Shown one piece after another: positions 9,399-18,222 of a stretch of DNA of 64,000 bases. This DNA is from an uncultured Alphaproteobacteria bacterium (GTDB taxonomy: Bacteria; Pseudomonadota; Alphaproteobacteria; HIMB59; GCA-002718135). A program made the position numbers and the translations under genes. The notes beneath the pieces are model-generated. The model did not search any database, was not told the DNA's origin, and saw only the letters and a list, made by a program, of their open reading frames with translations. The stretch is taken from contig CABXWB010000003.1 in the NCBI GenBank assembly GCA_902515745.1, positions 62,001 to 126,000 of the forward strand, in the 5' to 3' direction. Position 1 is the stretch's first letter, and every line of letters starts with the position of its first letter.

Positions 9399-9466
9399 TT
9401 TCCTCCGCTGGCATTATCCAGATCAGGTTAAAAGGGTATAAATCTCAGCATTTAAGCACCCCTAAA
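9399..9466 (-). promoter_or_regulatory. TPP riboswitch (THI element)
   Basis: Read on the minus strand it shows the conserved TPP aptamer blocks in order: GGGGTGC, CTGAGA, ACCC, then AACCTGATCTGGATAATGCC and GCGGAGGAA. The start codon of thiB follows immediately. GGAGGA of the 3' arm doubles as the Shine-Dalgarno site and there is no separate terminator, so translational control is inferred. Confidence 0.96.
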
Positions 9467-9509
9467 ATAATTATAATAAATATAATCTTAGAATACAAAC
9501 ATAAAAGAA

Positions 9510-9537
9510 TTGTTTTTAGTTTATTTATGAATATAAC
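9510..9537 (+). promoter_or_regulatory. Putative promoter of tRNA-Pro
   Basis: TTGTTT (9510-9515), 16-nt spacer, TATAAC (9532-9537). Predicted initiation near 9544 is just before the tRNA at 9547. Transcripts would probably continue into the dehydrogenase gene. Confidence 0.5.
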
Positions 9538-9546
9538 AATTTTTTT

Positions 9547-9623
9547 CGGGGAGTAGCGCAGCCTGGTAGCGCACCTGGTTTGGGACCAGGGGGTCGAAGG
9601 TTCGAATCCTTTCTCCCCGACCA
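9547..9623 (+). tRNA. tRNA-Pro (anticodon TGG)
   Basis: Cloverleaf with acceptor CGGGGAG/CTCCCCG, anticodon stem CCTGG/CCAGG, loop TTTGGGA with anticodon TGG, T-arm GGTTCGAATCC and an encoded CCA. The next gene starts only 7 nt after the CCA. Confidence 0.96.
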
Positions 9624-9630
9624 AAGATAA

Positions 9631-10788
9631 ATGTTTAATTTTTATTCAACAGCTAGCTTGATTTTTGGTAATGAAACAGCAGTTAATTCAACTGATCAAA
9701 TTGTAAATTTATTAGGAAAAAATATTTTCGTAATCACTGATGAAGGATTAACAGAATTAGGATTGTACGATCAAACAATTAAAAAACTTCAATCATTTGC
9801 AAATATAAATATATTTAATAAAGTTGAGTCTGATCCTTCAAAATCTACTTTATTAAAAGCATTTGGTGATGCAACAGATTTCAAAACGACTGGTGTTTTA
9901 GGTTTTGGTGGTGGCTCATCAATGGATGTTGCAAAACTTGTATCTTTAATGCTTGGTTCTGGACAAGATATTGAAACAGTATGGGGTGTAAATAATGTAA
10001 AAGGTCCAAGGCTACCACTTGTACTAATTCCTACAACTGCAGGAACTGGTTCAGAAGTTACACCAATTTCAATAATTACGATGGATGATAAAGAAAAAAA
10101 AGGTGTTTCTTCAAAGCTTATTTTACCTGATCTTGCTATTTTAGATCCATTATTAACTATTAAACTGCCTCCAAATATAACTGCATCAACTGGAATAGAT
10201 GCAATGGTTCATGCAATCGAAGCTTACACTTCTATAAATCCCAACAACAATCCTATTTCAAAAATGTTATCTATAGAAGCACTTAAGCTTCTCGGATCAT
10301 CAATTAAAACTGCTGTATTTGAGGGACATAACATAAATGCAAGATCTAATATGCTACTTGGGTCAATGTTAGCAGGTAAAGCTTTTGCAAATTCTCCAGT
10401 AGCAGCAGTACATGCTTTGGCATATCCAATAGGAGGTCTATTTAATATTTCTCATGGACTTTCAAACTCTTTGGTTCTCACAAATGTTATGAAATTCAAT
10501 TCCATAAATGAAGAAACAAAAAAAAATTACGCTAATCTTGCACCCTACGTATTTAAAGATTTAGATAATAGCAACAGTGATGAGATTATGTGTAACAATT
10601 TTATAGATAGTTTAGAAAGTTTGTCTAAGGAACTTAAATTACCTTATAGACTAAGAGATTTAGAAATTCCTGAGGAAGCTTGCCAGTTGATGGCTAGTGA
10701 AGCAATGAAACAAACTAGATTATTAGTTAATAATCCACGTAAAATTGAAGAATCTGACGCCTTTAATATATACAAATCTGTTTGGTAG
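9631..10788 (+). CDS. Iron-containing alcohol dehydrogenase
   Basis: 385-aa group III (Fe-dependent) alcohol dehydrogenase, NAD(P)-linked. GFGGGSSMD (91-99) binds the cofactor. Metal ligands fit Asp190 and His194 ([12 protein letters not shown]), His261 and His275. Length is typical. The substrate (ethanol, methanol, lactaldehyde, maleylacetate and others are used by relatives) cannot be told. It starts 7 nt behind tRNA-Pro and is probably expressed by read-through from the tRNA promoter, then released by tRNA processing. Confidence 0.9.
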   Translation: MFNFYSTASLIFGNETAVNSTDQIVNLLGKNIFVITDEGLTELGLYDQTIKKLQSFANINIFNKVESDPSKSTLLKAFGDATDFKTTGVLGFGGGSSMDVAKLVSLMLGSGQDIETVWGVNNVKGPRLPLVLIPTTAGTGSEVTPISIITMDDKEKKGVSSKLILPDLAILDPLLTIKLPPNITASTGIDAMVHAIEAYTSINPNNNPISKMLSIEALKLLGSSIKTAVFEGHNINARSNMLLGSMLAGKAFANSPVAAVHALAYPIGGLFNISHGLSNSLVLTNVMKFNSINEETKKNYANLAPYVFKDLDNSNSDEIMCNNFIDSLESLSKELKLPYRLRDLEIPEEACQLMASEAMKQTRLLVNNPRKIEESDAFNIYKSVW

Positions 10789-10838
10789 ATTTTGTTTACT
10801 TATAACTTAATTTACCTATTTAAATAAAATAGACCTTA

Positions 10839-12449
10839 ATGATAAAATCAACAGTTAATCAATTTGCAAATTCTCTTGGGTTGAACAAAGATGAATATAT
10901 TCCAGAGGGCAGAGCTTCCTTTTCACTGTTTAAAATTGAAATTCTATCTGGATTAACTGTTGCAATAGCCCTTGTTCCAGAAGCAATTGCATTTGCTTTT
11001 GTAGCAGGTGTAGCACCTCTTTCAGGTTTGTACGCAGCTTTCATTGTAGGATTAGTAACTGCAATTTTTGGTGGGAGACCTGGAATGATATCGGGAGCAA
11101 CAGGAGCATTGGCTGTTGTTATGGTTTCATTAGTATCGGAACATGGAGTTCAATATTTATTTGCCACAGTAATACTTATGGGAATCTTACAATTTCTTGC
11201 AGGAATTTTTAAATTAGGAAAATTTATGAGAATGGTTCCTCAACCTGTAATGCTAGGTTTTGTAAACGGGTTAGCTATAGTAATTGGTTTATCACAATTA
11301 CATCAATTTCAAATATATAACTTTGATGGAACATTTACATGGATGTCAGGGGAAGTGCTTACATATTCTATAGTATTAGTTTTCTTAACCATGTTAATCA
11401 TATGGTACTTACCAAGGGTTACTAAATTCATACCATCTACATTAGCTGCAATTCTTCTTGTGACTTTTTTAGTTTTACTTTTAGATTTACCTGTTCCAAG
11501 AGTTGGTGATTTAGCAAGTGTAGCAGGAGGACTTCCAAATTTTTCTATTCCAACAGTCCCACTTAATTTAGATACTTTTTTTATTATTTTTCCATATGCA
11601 ATTATTTTGGCAGCTATTGGATTAATTGAAAGTCTTTTAACGCTTAATCTAGTAGGGGAAATCACTAACAAAAAGGGTGGGACAAGACAAGAATGTTTAG
11701 CTCAAGGTGTCGCTAATGGAATTACTGGCTTTTTTGGTGGTATGGGTGGTTGTGCTATGATTGGACAATCAATGATAAATGTAAAATCAGGAGGCAGAAC
11801 AAGAATTGCTGGCATTTCAGCAGCAATTTTTTTACTAATTTTTATTCTTTATACTTCAAATTTAATTGAACTTATTCCTATTGCATCATTAGTTGGGGTT
11901 ATGTTTATGGTCGTAATTGGAACATTTGCTTGGAATTCACTAAAATTATTATTTGTTGTTCCTCGTTCGGATGCATTGGTAATTGTTTTAGTTACTTTAA
12001 TAACTGTATTAGAAGATTTAGCTGTTGCTGTAGTTGCTGGTGTCATTATTAATGCACTAGTATTTGCTTGGAAATCTGCTTCAAGAATTAGAGCAATTGA
12101 AAGACAATCGAGAACAGAAAAGGGTGCTAAGGTATATGAAATTGAAGGACCTCTTTTTTTTAGCTCAACTAATAGTTTTTTAGAAATTTTTAAACCTGCC
12201 GAAGATCCTAATTTAGTAATAATAGATTTTGCAAATTCAAAAGTTATTGATCAATCTGCTTTAAAAGCAATTGAGGATATTGCAGAAAGATATTCTAAAT
12301 TAGGCAAACAAGTAAAGTTAAGACGTCTTACGAAGGACTGCCACAGCCTTTTAAGAAAAACAGGTCAATTGATAGTTGATAGTGATGATGATCCAGATTA
12401 CGGTATAGCTGTAGATTATAGTGTTAAGCTTGGCATATTTGGTAAATAA
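10839..12449 (+). CDS. SulP-family anion transporter with STAS domain
   Basis: 536-aa inner-membrane anion transporter. The membrane domain begins with the SulP signature (LVPEAIAFAFVAGVAPLSGLY, about 41-61) and GGRPGMISGATGAL. A cytoplasmic STAS domain occupies about 440-525. Relatives carry sulfate or bicarbonate; neither can be chosen here, since no sulfate-assimilation or carbonic-anhydrase gene is next to it. Confidence 0.88.
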   Translation: MIKSTVNQFANSLGLNKDEYIPEGRASFSLFKIEILSGLTVAIALVPEAIAFAFVAGVAPLSGLYAAFIVGLVTAIFGGRPGMISGATGALAVVMVSLVSEHGVQYLFATVILMGILQFLAGIFKLGKFMRMVPQPVMLGFVNGLAIVIGLSQLHQFQIYNFDGTFTWMSGEVLTYSIVLVFLTMLIIWYLPRVTKFIPSTLAAILLVTFLVLLLDLPVPRVGDLASVAGGLPNFSIPTVPLNLDTFFIIFPYAIILAAIGLIESLLTLNLVGEITNKKGGTRQECLAQGVANGITGFFGGMGGCAMIGQSMINVKSGGRTRIAGISAAIFLLIFILYTSNLIELIPIASLVGVMFMVVIGTFAWNSLKLLFVVPRSDALVIVLVTLITVLEDLAVAVVAGVIINALVFAWKSASRIRAIERQSRTEKGAKVYEIEGPLFFSSTNSFLEIFKPAEDPNLVIIDFANSKVIDQSALKAIEDIAERYSKLGKQVKLRRLTKDCHSLLRKTGQLIVDSDDDPDYGIAVDYSVKLGIFGK

Positions 12450-12493
12450 TTAATTCTTGCTTTTTAAATTCCAAAATATAACGTTTAGTAGAA

Positions 12494-12949
12494 ATGACTC
12501 TTATCGGAAAATGTGCGTGCGGTTCAGTAAATTATAAAATAAAAGATAAACCTTTGTTCACTCAAGCTTGTCATTGTAATAACTGTAAAATTTCTACAGG
12601 CTCTTCTTTTGTTATACATACAATGATTTTTGAAGATGATTTTGAATTAAATGGTAATGTTGAATCTACACTACTCCCTACAGGCAGTGGAAAAGGTTAT
12701 CGAGCATATTTTTGTAATAATTGTGGTGTTTATTTATATTGTAAATACAATGTTGCAAAATCTCGAATTGCAATCAGAACAGCTACACTCGACCAACCAA
12801 TAACACCGCAAGCACATATTTTTGTGAAAGATAAAGATCCTTGGATTGAAATTATTAACAAAGATATTTGCCATGAAGCCATGTATGATCGAGAAACAAC
12901 TTGGCCAAAAGAGAGCTTAAGAAGACTGTCAGAAAAAGAAAATAATTAA
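12494..12949 (+). CDS. GFA / CENP-V-like zinc protein
   Basis: 151-aa member of the GFA (glutathione-dependent formaldehyde-activating-like) fold. Zinc-binding cysteines are seen in GKCACGSVNY, CHCNNCKISTGS and FCNNCGVYLY. Characterised GFA homologues are few and the formaldehyde role is disputed, so function is open. A shorter relative lies at 24704-25045. Confidence 0.85.
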   Translation: MTLIGKCACGSVNYKIKDKPLFTQACHCNNCKISTGSSFVIHTMIFEDDFELNGNVESTLLPTGSGKGYRAYFCNNCGVYLYCKYNVAKSRIAIRTATLDQPITPQAHIFVKDKDPWIEIINKDICHEAMYDRETTWPKESLRRLSEKENN

Positions 12950-12950
12950 T

Positions 12951-13400
12951 TTATATTTTACCTTGTAAAGTATATTGTAAAATTTTTACAACTTCATCGG
13001 TATTTTTTGTTATAGCATGAGCTGCTGCATCAACTTCTTTTAAAGCATGTTGATGTTCATCACTATGCATTATTATGAGAGATTTATTCAAGGCTGATGC
13101 ATATCCTGCATCAAAAGCAGCATTCCATTGTTTATATTTCTCACCAAAACGTACTACAACTATATCTGCTTTTTCAATCGAATTTCTAGTTCGTATAGCA
13201 TTTATTTTTGCTCCTTTGTTATCGTGCCAAAATTTTTTTTCTTCATCACCAAGTATTTTTACACCAACATCATCTGATAATTCATGATTAGTAGTCGGGC
13301 TTGAAAATTTTATTTCTAAATTTTTTGATTTACATTTATCTATAATCTCATCTCGCCAATTAGTATGAATTTCACCGGATAAGTAAACTTTTAATTTCAT
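12951..13400 (-). CDS. ytoQ: YtoQ family protein
   Basis: 149-aa protein starting KVYLSGEIHTNWRDEI, with KADIVVVRFGEKYKQWNAAFDAGYA later, the pattern of the YtoQ family. This is a nucleoside 2-deoxyribosyltransferase-like Rossmann fold of unknown function. It is followed at 8 nt spacing, on the same strand and upstream, by a methyltransferase gene, so the pair may be co-transcribed. Confidence 0.8.
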   Translation of the reverse strand: MKLKVYLSGEIHTNWRDEIIDKCKSKNLEIKFSSPTTNHELSDDVGVKILGDEEKKFWHDNKGAKINAIRTRNSIEKADIVVVRFGEKYKQWNAAFDAGYASALNKSLIIMHSDEHQHALKEVDAAAHAITKNTDEVVKILQYTLQGKI

Positions 13401-13408
13401 TTTTAAAA

Positions 13409-14179
13409 TTAACCTAAATATGCTGTAGTTAATACCGGAAAACTTGTAAATCCAAAATTACCTACTTTTTCAGATTTATTTAATTGTTTTTTCCAATCAT
13501 CTACTTTGTCTTCTGAAACACCTTGGCTTAAAGCAAACTTACTTAACATAGTTTCATAAAAAATTGCTGGTGAATTATTATCTCTATTTGTAATTAAATA
13601 CGATAAATTTTGAGAACTTATATTTTTATATCCAAGTTTTTTTAATTTACCATTTAAATCGAGTGGAAGCATTTGGTGAAAACAATGCGCTCTAAATGCT
13701 TCATGAATGAGATCATTAATTTCTTTTTCTGGTCCATAAAATCTAAAATAGTCCCAAAGAATTGAGACATTAACAAATTTAGAATTAGTTTTAGAAATTC
13801 TTTTTATCTCCTTTAAGGATGTATCTATATCTTCAATATATTCTAATGTTTGAGTAGCTGTAATTTTATCACATGAAGCATCATCTATATTGATATTATC
13901 GGCTGTAGTACAAATAAGTTCCACATTATTTTGATCTTTACATTTATCGCTTGCAACATCTAACTGATCTTGACTTGGATCAATTCCTATTACTTTGCCT
14001 TGTTCTCCTATTGATAATGAAATTTCTTCGACTAAATGACCACCGCCACAACCAATATCAATAACAGTTTCATTAGTTTCTAAATTTAAGGCATTTACAA
14101 TAGCTAGTCTTCGTGAAACTCCAGCATAACCATTAGCTATTTTTTGTTGAATAATACTAGTTTCATTATCAAATTTCAT
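13409..14179 (-). CDS. Class I SAM-dependent methyltransferase
   Basis: 256-aa methyltransferase of the UbiE/Methyltransf_11 type. SAM-binding motif I is VIDIGCGGGHLVEEI (about 35-49), the acidic loop is GKVIGIDPSQ, and motif post-II includes TATQTLEYIED. The C-terminal part, which would determine the substrate, is not recognised. It probably leads the short minus-strand unit with ytoQ. Confidence 0.82.
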   Translation of the reverse strand: MKFDNETSIIQQKIANGYAGVSRRLAIVNALNLETNETVIDIGCGGGHLVEEISLSIGEQGKVIGIDPSQDQLDVASDKCKDQNNVELICTTADNINIDDASCDKITATQTLEYIEDIDTSLKEIKRISKTNSKFVNVSILWDYFRFYGPEKEINDLIHEAFRAHCFHQMLPLDLNGKLKKLGYKNISSQNLSYLITNRDNNSPAIFYETMLSKFALSQGVSEDKVDDWKKQLNKSEKVGNFGFTSFPVLTTAYLG

Positions 14180-14228
14180 TTTATTATTTTTCTTATATAT
14201 TTTTTAGTTATATAAAAAATACATATAA

Positions 14229-14639
14229 ATGGAATATCAAATAACAAAAATATTAATTATTTCTTTTTTTAGCTCGATATTGATTTTGTTATTTTTAAAC
14301 ACAAGATACATGATTTTTTTCAAAAAATTTTCAAAAAATAAAAAAATCTTATTAAATTTATTTATTTATTCTTTTTCTTTTTTGACATTAATTTTTATTA
14401 ATTATTTATTGAGTCTTAATGGATTGACTTCTTTAATAATCTTCAATGCTGCAATCATTACACTTATATACTTTGAATTAGCTCTATATTTAGAAAAGGT
14501 TTTTTGGGATGATTTTTTAGGAAATTCACTTCCAAAATCAATCAATATGCTTATCAGTTTCGTTGTAATGATGAATTTTGGTTATTTTACTCTTATGTTT
14601 TACATAAAGATCTTAGATATTGATTATTTTGTCACATAA
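14229..14639 (+). CDS. Uncharacterised small membrane protein
   Basis: 136-aa protein with about four hydrophobic segments (about 8-25, 42-64, 67-88, 105-128) and a basic cytoplasmic loop after the first (KKFSKNKK). I do not recognise the family. It stands alone between a divergent methyltransferase gene and the amidotransferase gene. The 90-bp gap after it holds only AT-rich inverted repeats. Confidence 0.6.
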   Translation: MEYQITKILIISFFSSILILLFLNTRYMIFFKKFSKNKKILLNLFIYSFSFLTLIFINYLLSLNGLTSLIIFNAAIITLIYFELALYLEKVFWDDFLGNSLPKSINMLISFVVMMNFGYFTLMFYIKILDIDYFVT

Positions 14640-14729
14640 GTATCAACCTAGATTAATGTATAAAATAGTTATAATTTTTATGAAATAATATTTTCATATT
14701 AATAAAATATTTATTATTAATAATTTAGT

Positions 14730-15428
14730 ATGAATAAGGTTTTGTTTATATTACATCAAAAAACTTCGGTTCCTGGAGATGTAGGAAATAAATTTAGAGA
14801 TAGGGGATATGTTGCTGAAATATGTAGACCACCTTTAGGTGAAGAACTTCCTTTAAATATTAATCAATACTCAGCAATAGTTGTATTTGGTGCACCAGGA
14901 AGCATAAACGATGAAGATGAATATATAAATAAAGAATTAGAATGGATAAACAAAGTTATAAAAACTGACATTCCTTATCTTGGAATTTGTTTTGGCGCAC
15001 AGTTATTAGCTAAATGTTTAGGTTCAGAAATAACAACTAATAAAGACGGGCTTTCAGAAATTGGTTTTTATAAAATTGAACCAACTGAAAATGCAAAAAA
15101 ACTTTTTAATTCTCAAAAGATTTTTTTTCAATTTCATTCTGAAGGATTTTCACTTCCTACAGGCTGTGAGTTATTAGCAAGGGGTGATATTTTTAATAAT
15201 CAAGCTTTTAAATATCAAAATTGTTATGCGCTCCAATTTCATCCAGAAGTAAATTTTAAACTTCATATGAGATGGCTGTATTTAGTTTTATTAAAAAATC
15301 CTAAAAAATTATTCGTCAAAGGTGCTCAAAATATATTTGTTCAACTTTATTATCGTTATAAATATAATAAGAATATATCAAATTGGTTAGATTCATTTTT
15401 AGATCAGTATTTTTTAAAAAAAACTTAA
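14730..15428 (+). CDS. Type 1 glutamine amidotransferase (GMP-synthase-like)
   Basis: 232-aa class I glutamine amidotransferase domain protein. The nucleophile elbow GICFGAQL gives Cys87, and QFHPEVN gives His171 and Glu173, completing the triad. Stand-alone proteins of this type include gamma-glutamyl-polyamine and GMP-synthase-like hydrolases. No synthase partner is beside it, so the acceptor is unknown. Confidence 0.85.
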   Translation: MNKVLFILHQKTSVPGDVGNKFRDRGYVAEICRPPLGEELPLNINQYSAIVVFGAPGSINDEDEYINKELEWINKVIKTDIPYLGICFGAQLLAKCLGSEITTNKDGLSEIGFYKIEPTENAKKLFNSQKIFFQFHSEGFSLPTGCELLARGDIFNNQAFKYQNCYALQFHPEVNFKLHMRWLYLVLLKNPKKLFVKGAQNIFVQLYYRYKYNKNISNWLDSFLDQYFLKKT

Positions 15429-15440
15429 ATGCTAATATAA

Positions 15441-16199
15441 GTGAAAATTAAAAACCTATATTTTTCACCTGTAAAATCTCTTTCTTTTAATAATGTTGAT
15501 AACTTAGAGATAATTAAAAATATTGGTATAAAAAATGATCGAATATTTGCTTTCACTAATAATCTTAATCTTAAAGATATAGAATTAATAAAAAATAATC
15601 CTTTAAAACGAGAAATATACAAATTTTTATCATTAAAAAAATATCCTGAGTTAAATCAATATAATTTTTTATTAGAAGATAATTTTTTAATACTAGAATT
15701 TGAAAATAAAATAATTTTAAAAATAGATATTGATAATCAACATGAAGTAAAAATCTTATGTAGTAAACTTGAGGATATTTTACCAAATATAAATAAAATT
15801 AATTTATTAAAAGATAGTAAGAATCCTTTTTTTGATACAATGCCCAATAAATCAATATCATTAATAAATTTAAACAGTATTAAAGACTTTGAAAACCTAT
15901 CTAATCTTCAAGTTGAACATGAGCGTTTTAGAGGAAATATATATGTAGAAGATTTAGATAAATGGGAAGAAAGGAAGCTAGTAGGTAAAGTTTTATCAAT
16001 TAATAATTTAAAATTTAAAGTAATTAAAGAAATTCCCAGATGTTCAGCAACCAATATAAAACCCAAAACTTCTGATATAAATCTTAATATTCCTTTAAAA
16101 TTAAAAAAAATATACAACCATATAAATTTAGGAATATATTTAGATCCTTTAAATGATGGTAAAATAAATAAAGGTGATCTTATAAAAATTAATGAATAA
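15441..16199 (+). CDS. MOSC domain protein
   Basis: 252-aa protein with an N-terminal MOSC beta-barrel (KIKNLYFSPVKSLSFNN) and a C-terminal MOSC domain with the conserved cysteine in IPRCSATNIKPKTSD. Relatives (YcbX, mARC) move molybdenum-cofactor sulfur or reduce N-hydroxylated compounds. Start is GTG. The last 8 nt overlap the first permease gene of the sugar transporter, though a functional link is doubtful. Confidence 0.82.
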   Translation: MKIKNLYFSPVKSLSFNNVDNLEIIKNIGIKNDRIFAFTNNLNLKDIELIKNNPLKREIYKFLSLKKYPELNQYNFLLEDNFLILEFENKIILKIDIDNQHEVKILCSKLEDILPNINKINLLKDSKNPFFDTMPNKSISLINLNSIKDFENLSNLQVEHERFRGNIYVEDLDKWEERKLVGKVLSINNLKFKVIKEIPRCSATNIKPKTSDINLNIPLKLKKIYNHINLGIYLDPLNDGKINKGDLIKINE

Positions 16200-17316
16200 A
16201 TTCTTATTAAATCATTCAGAAAAACTTACAGGATATCTTTTAATTCTTCCTGCTGTTTTAATAATCAGTCTATTTGGAATTTTTCCTGTTTTTTTTGGAA
16301 TGTACATGAGTGTACACAAGTGGAAAGTTTTTAAAGGGAGATTTTTAGGATTTGAAAATTACCAAAGAATACTTGGAGACATACCAGCTTTTTGGTTATT
16401 TGTTTTAGGATTATTATTATTGATATTGAGTTATGGATTGTGGAGTGAATTTAAAAATAGAGTAAAAAATAAAATCTATTTAGCATTTTTATCTATAGCA
16501 ATATTAATTATTGGAATAATATTAATTAATATCAACTGGGAAAAAATGCTTCTAACAGGTGATGAAGACTATCTTTACTCTCTAATTTATACTTTTTATT
16601 ATTCGTTTTTTACTATTATTTTTGAGGTTGGATTAGGATTAATTATAGCATTTGCTTTGTATCAAAAATTAGCTGGTAAACAATTCTTTCAAATGATTTT
16701 ACTATTTCCTTACATTACTCCAGCAGTAATGGGTGCTGCTGTATTTTTTTTAATATTTGGTAAAGCTGAAAATTCTTTTTTAAATCAGCTAATAGGAATA
16801 TTTGGTTTTGAGCCTCAAATGTGGTTATTTGATAAAAGACCTATTACCGAAGTTTTATTTGGTATAAAAATAGAAGGCCTACTAGCTGGACCAAGTTTAG
16901 CTCTAATGTCATCAATCATATATGGAATATGGTCTTATACTGGCTACTATGCAATAATTTTACTCGCGGGTTTATCAATTATACCTTCTGACTTGTATGA
17001 GGCAGCTAAAGCAGAGGGAGCTAGTCGTTGGCAAACATTTATTAAAATTACCATACCATTATTAATGCCCATTATTTTTTTTCTAATGTTGACTGGTTTT
17101 ATAAATACTTTTCAAGCCTTCAATAGTATTTTTGTTATGCAAACTTCTTCTGCTGGAGATACAATGGATGTTGTTACAATAGAAATTTTTGATCATTTTT
17201 GGGGAAGAGTTAAATATGGTTATGCTGCAGCTGAAGGAGTAATTTTATTTATACTTTTAAATATTTTAGCAATATCGCAATATGTAATTTTTAGAAAAAG
17301 GTTAAGTTATGATTAA
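16192..17316 (+). CDS. Sugar ABC transporter permease 1 (MalF/UgpA type)
   Basis: 374-aa inner-membrane permease. The EAA loop (DLYEAAKAEGASRWQTFIKI) lies in the C-terminal third. At 374 aa it is longer than the usual 290-310 because the first periplasmic region carries two extra hydrophobic segments (about 62-110), as in MalF-like proteins. Overlaps its neighbours by 8 nt on both sides. Works with permease 2 and the binding protein below. Confidence 0.9.
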   Translation: MNKFLLNHSEKLTGYLLILPAVLIISLFGIFPVFFGMYMSVHKWKVFKGRFLGFENYQRILGDIPAFWLFVLGLLLLILSYGLWSEFKNRVKNKIYLAFLSIAILIIGIILININWEKMLLTGDEDYLYSLIYTFYYSFFTIIFEVGLGLIIAFALYQKLAGKQFFQMILLFPYITPAVMGAAVFFLIFGKAENSFLNQLIGIFGFEPQMWLFDKRPITEVLFGIKIEGLLAGPSLALMSSIIYGIWSYTGYYAIILLAGLSIIPSDLYEAAKAEGASRWQTFIKITIPLLMPIIFFLMLTGFINTFQAFNSIFVMQTSSAGDTMDVVTIEIFDHFWGRVKYGYAAAEGVILFILLNILAISQYVIFRKRLSYD

Positions 17317-18154
17317 AATTCTTAATGCAGAAACAAGGATACCTTATTTAATTTTATTAATAGTTTTTATTATTTCAATTTACCCATTTTTTTACATGAT
17401 CTCAACATCATTGATGACAGCTGGAGAAGCATCAAATCAATATTTATTTCCAAAAAAATTGATGTTTGAAAATTATTATGAAGTTTGGACATCTAATAGA
17501 TTTCAACGTTATACATTTAATAGTTTAATAATAAGTTCAATAATTGTCATTGGGGTTTTATTAACTAGTATACCAGCAGCATACTCTTTTGCTAAAATAG
17601 AATTTCCATTTAAAAATATCATATTCTACATGTTGTTACTTTCATTAATGATTCCAGAAATCATTACACTATTACCTCACTTATTAATTATTAGAGGGGA
17701 AATTATTCCATTACCTTTTGGGCCATCCTGGATGAATAGTCTTCAAGGTTTAACAGTTCCATTTATGGGAAATATATTTGTAATTTTCTTATTAAGGCAA
17801 TATTTTAAAAAGATACCAAATGAACTCTGGGATGCTGCAAGACTTGATGGATCTTCTCATTTAAATTTTTTACTCAAGGTGGTAATCCCAATGAGTAAAC
17901 CTATTATTGTGACAGTCTCTTTATTTACTTTTATTATAGCATGGAATAGTTTTGCTTGGCCTTTACTTATATTAACTAGAGATGATTGGTATCCTGTAAC
18001 AGTTTCTATCTATAGTTTTGTGAGAGAAGTGGGACCTAATTTTAATTTATTGATGGCTGCTTGCTTAATTGCAATTTTCCCGATTTTAGTATTATACTTT
18101 TTTACTCAGAAGTTATTCATAGAAAGTATATCAAACTTTGGATTAAAAGAATAA
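17309..18154 (+). CDS. Sugar ABC transporter permease 2 (MalG/UgpE type)
   Basis: 281-aa permease with six membrane segments and an EAA loop at ELWDAARLDGSSHLNFLLKVVIPMSKP. Length is typical of MalG/UgpE. Starts inside the end of permease 1 (8-nt overlap). No ATPase gene follows. Confidence 0.9.
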   Translation: MIKILNAETRIPYLILLIVFIISIYPFFYMISTSLMTAGEASNQYLFPKKLMFENYYEVWTSNRFQRYTFNSLIISSIIVIGVLLTSIPAAYSFAKIEFPFKNIIFYMLLLSLMIPEIITLLPHLLIIRGEIIPLPFGPSWMNSLQGLTVPFMGNIFVIFLLRQYFKKIPNELWDAARLDGSSHLNFLLKVVIPMSKPIIVTVSLFTFIIAWNSFAWPLLILTRDDWYPVTVSIYSFVREVGPNFNLLMAACLIAIFPILVLYFFTQKLFIESISNFGLKE

Positions 18155-18222
18155 ATCAGTAAATTTTTTGTAACAAAACTTTAACTTTCCTCTATTATGA
18201 TTAATAATTTTACGGGGTGATT

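Noticed and set aside
14640-14729. Nested AT-rich inverted repeats between the unknown membrane gene and the amidotransferase gene
   Set aside because: Stems contain almost only A and T, with no T tract in the right place; expected by chance at this composition.
18168-18198. Promoter TTGTAA / TATTAT before the sugar-binding protein gene
   Set aside because: The spacer is 19 nt and both boxes are weak; kept as a possibility but not listed.
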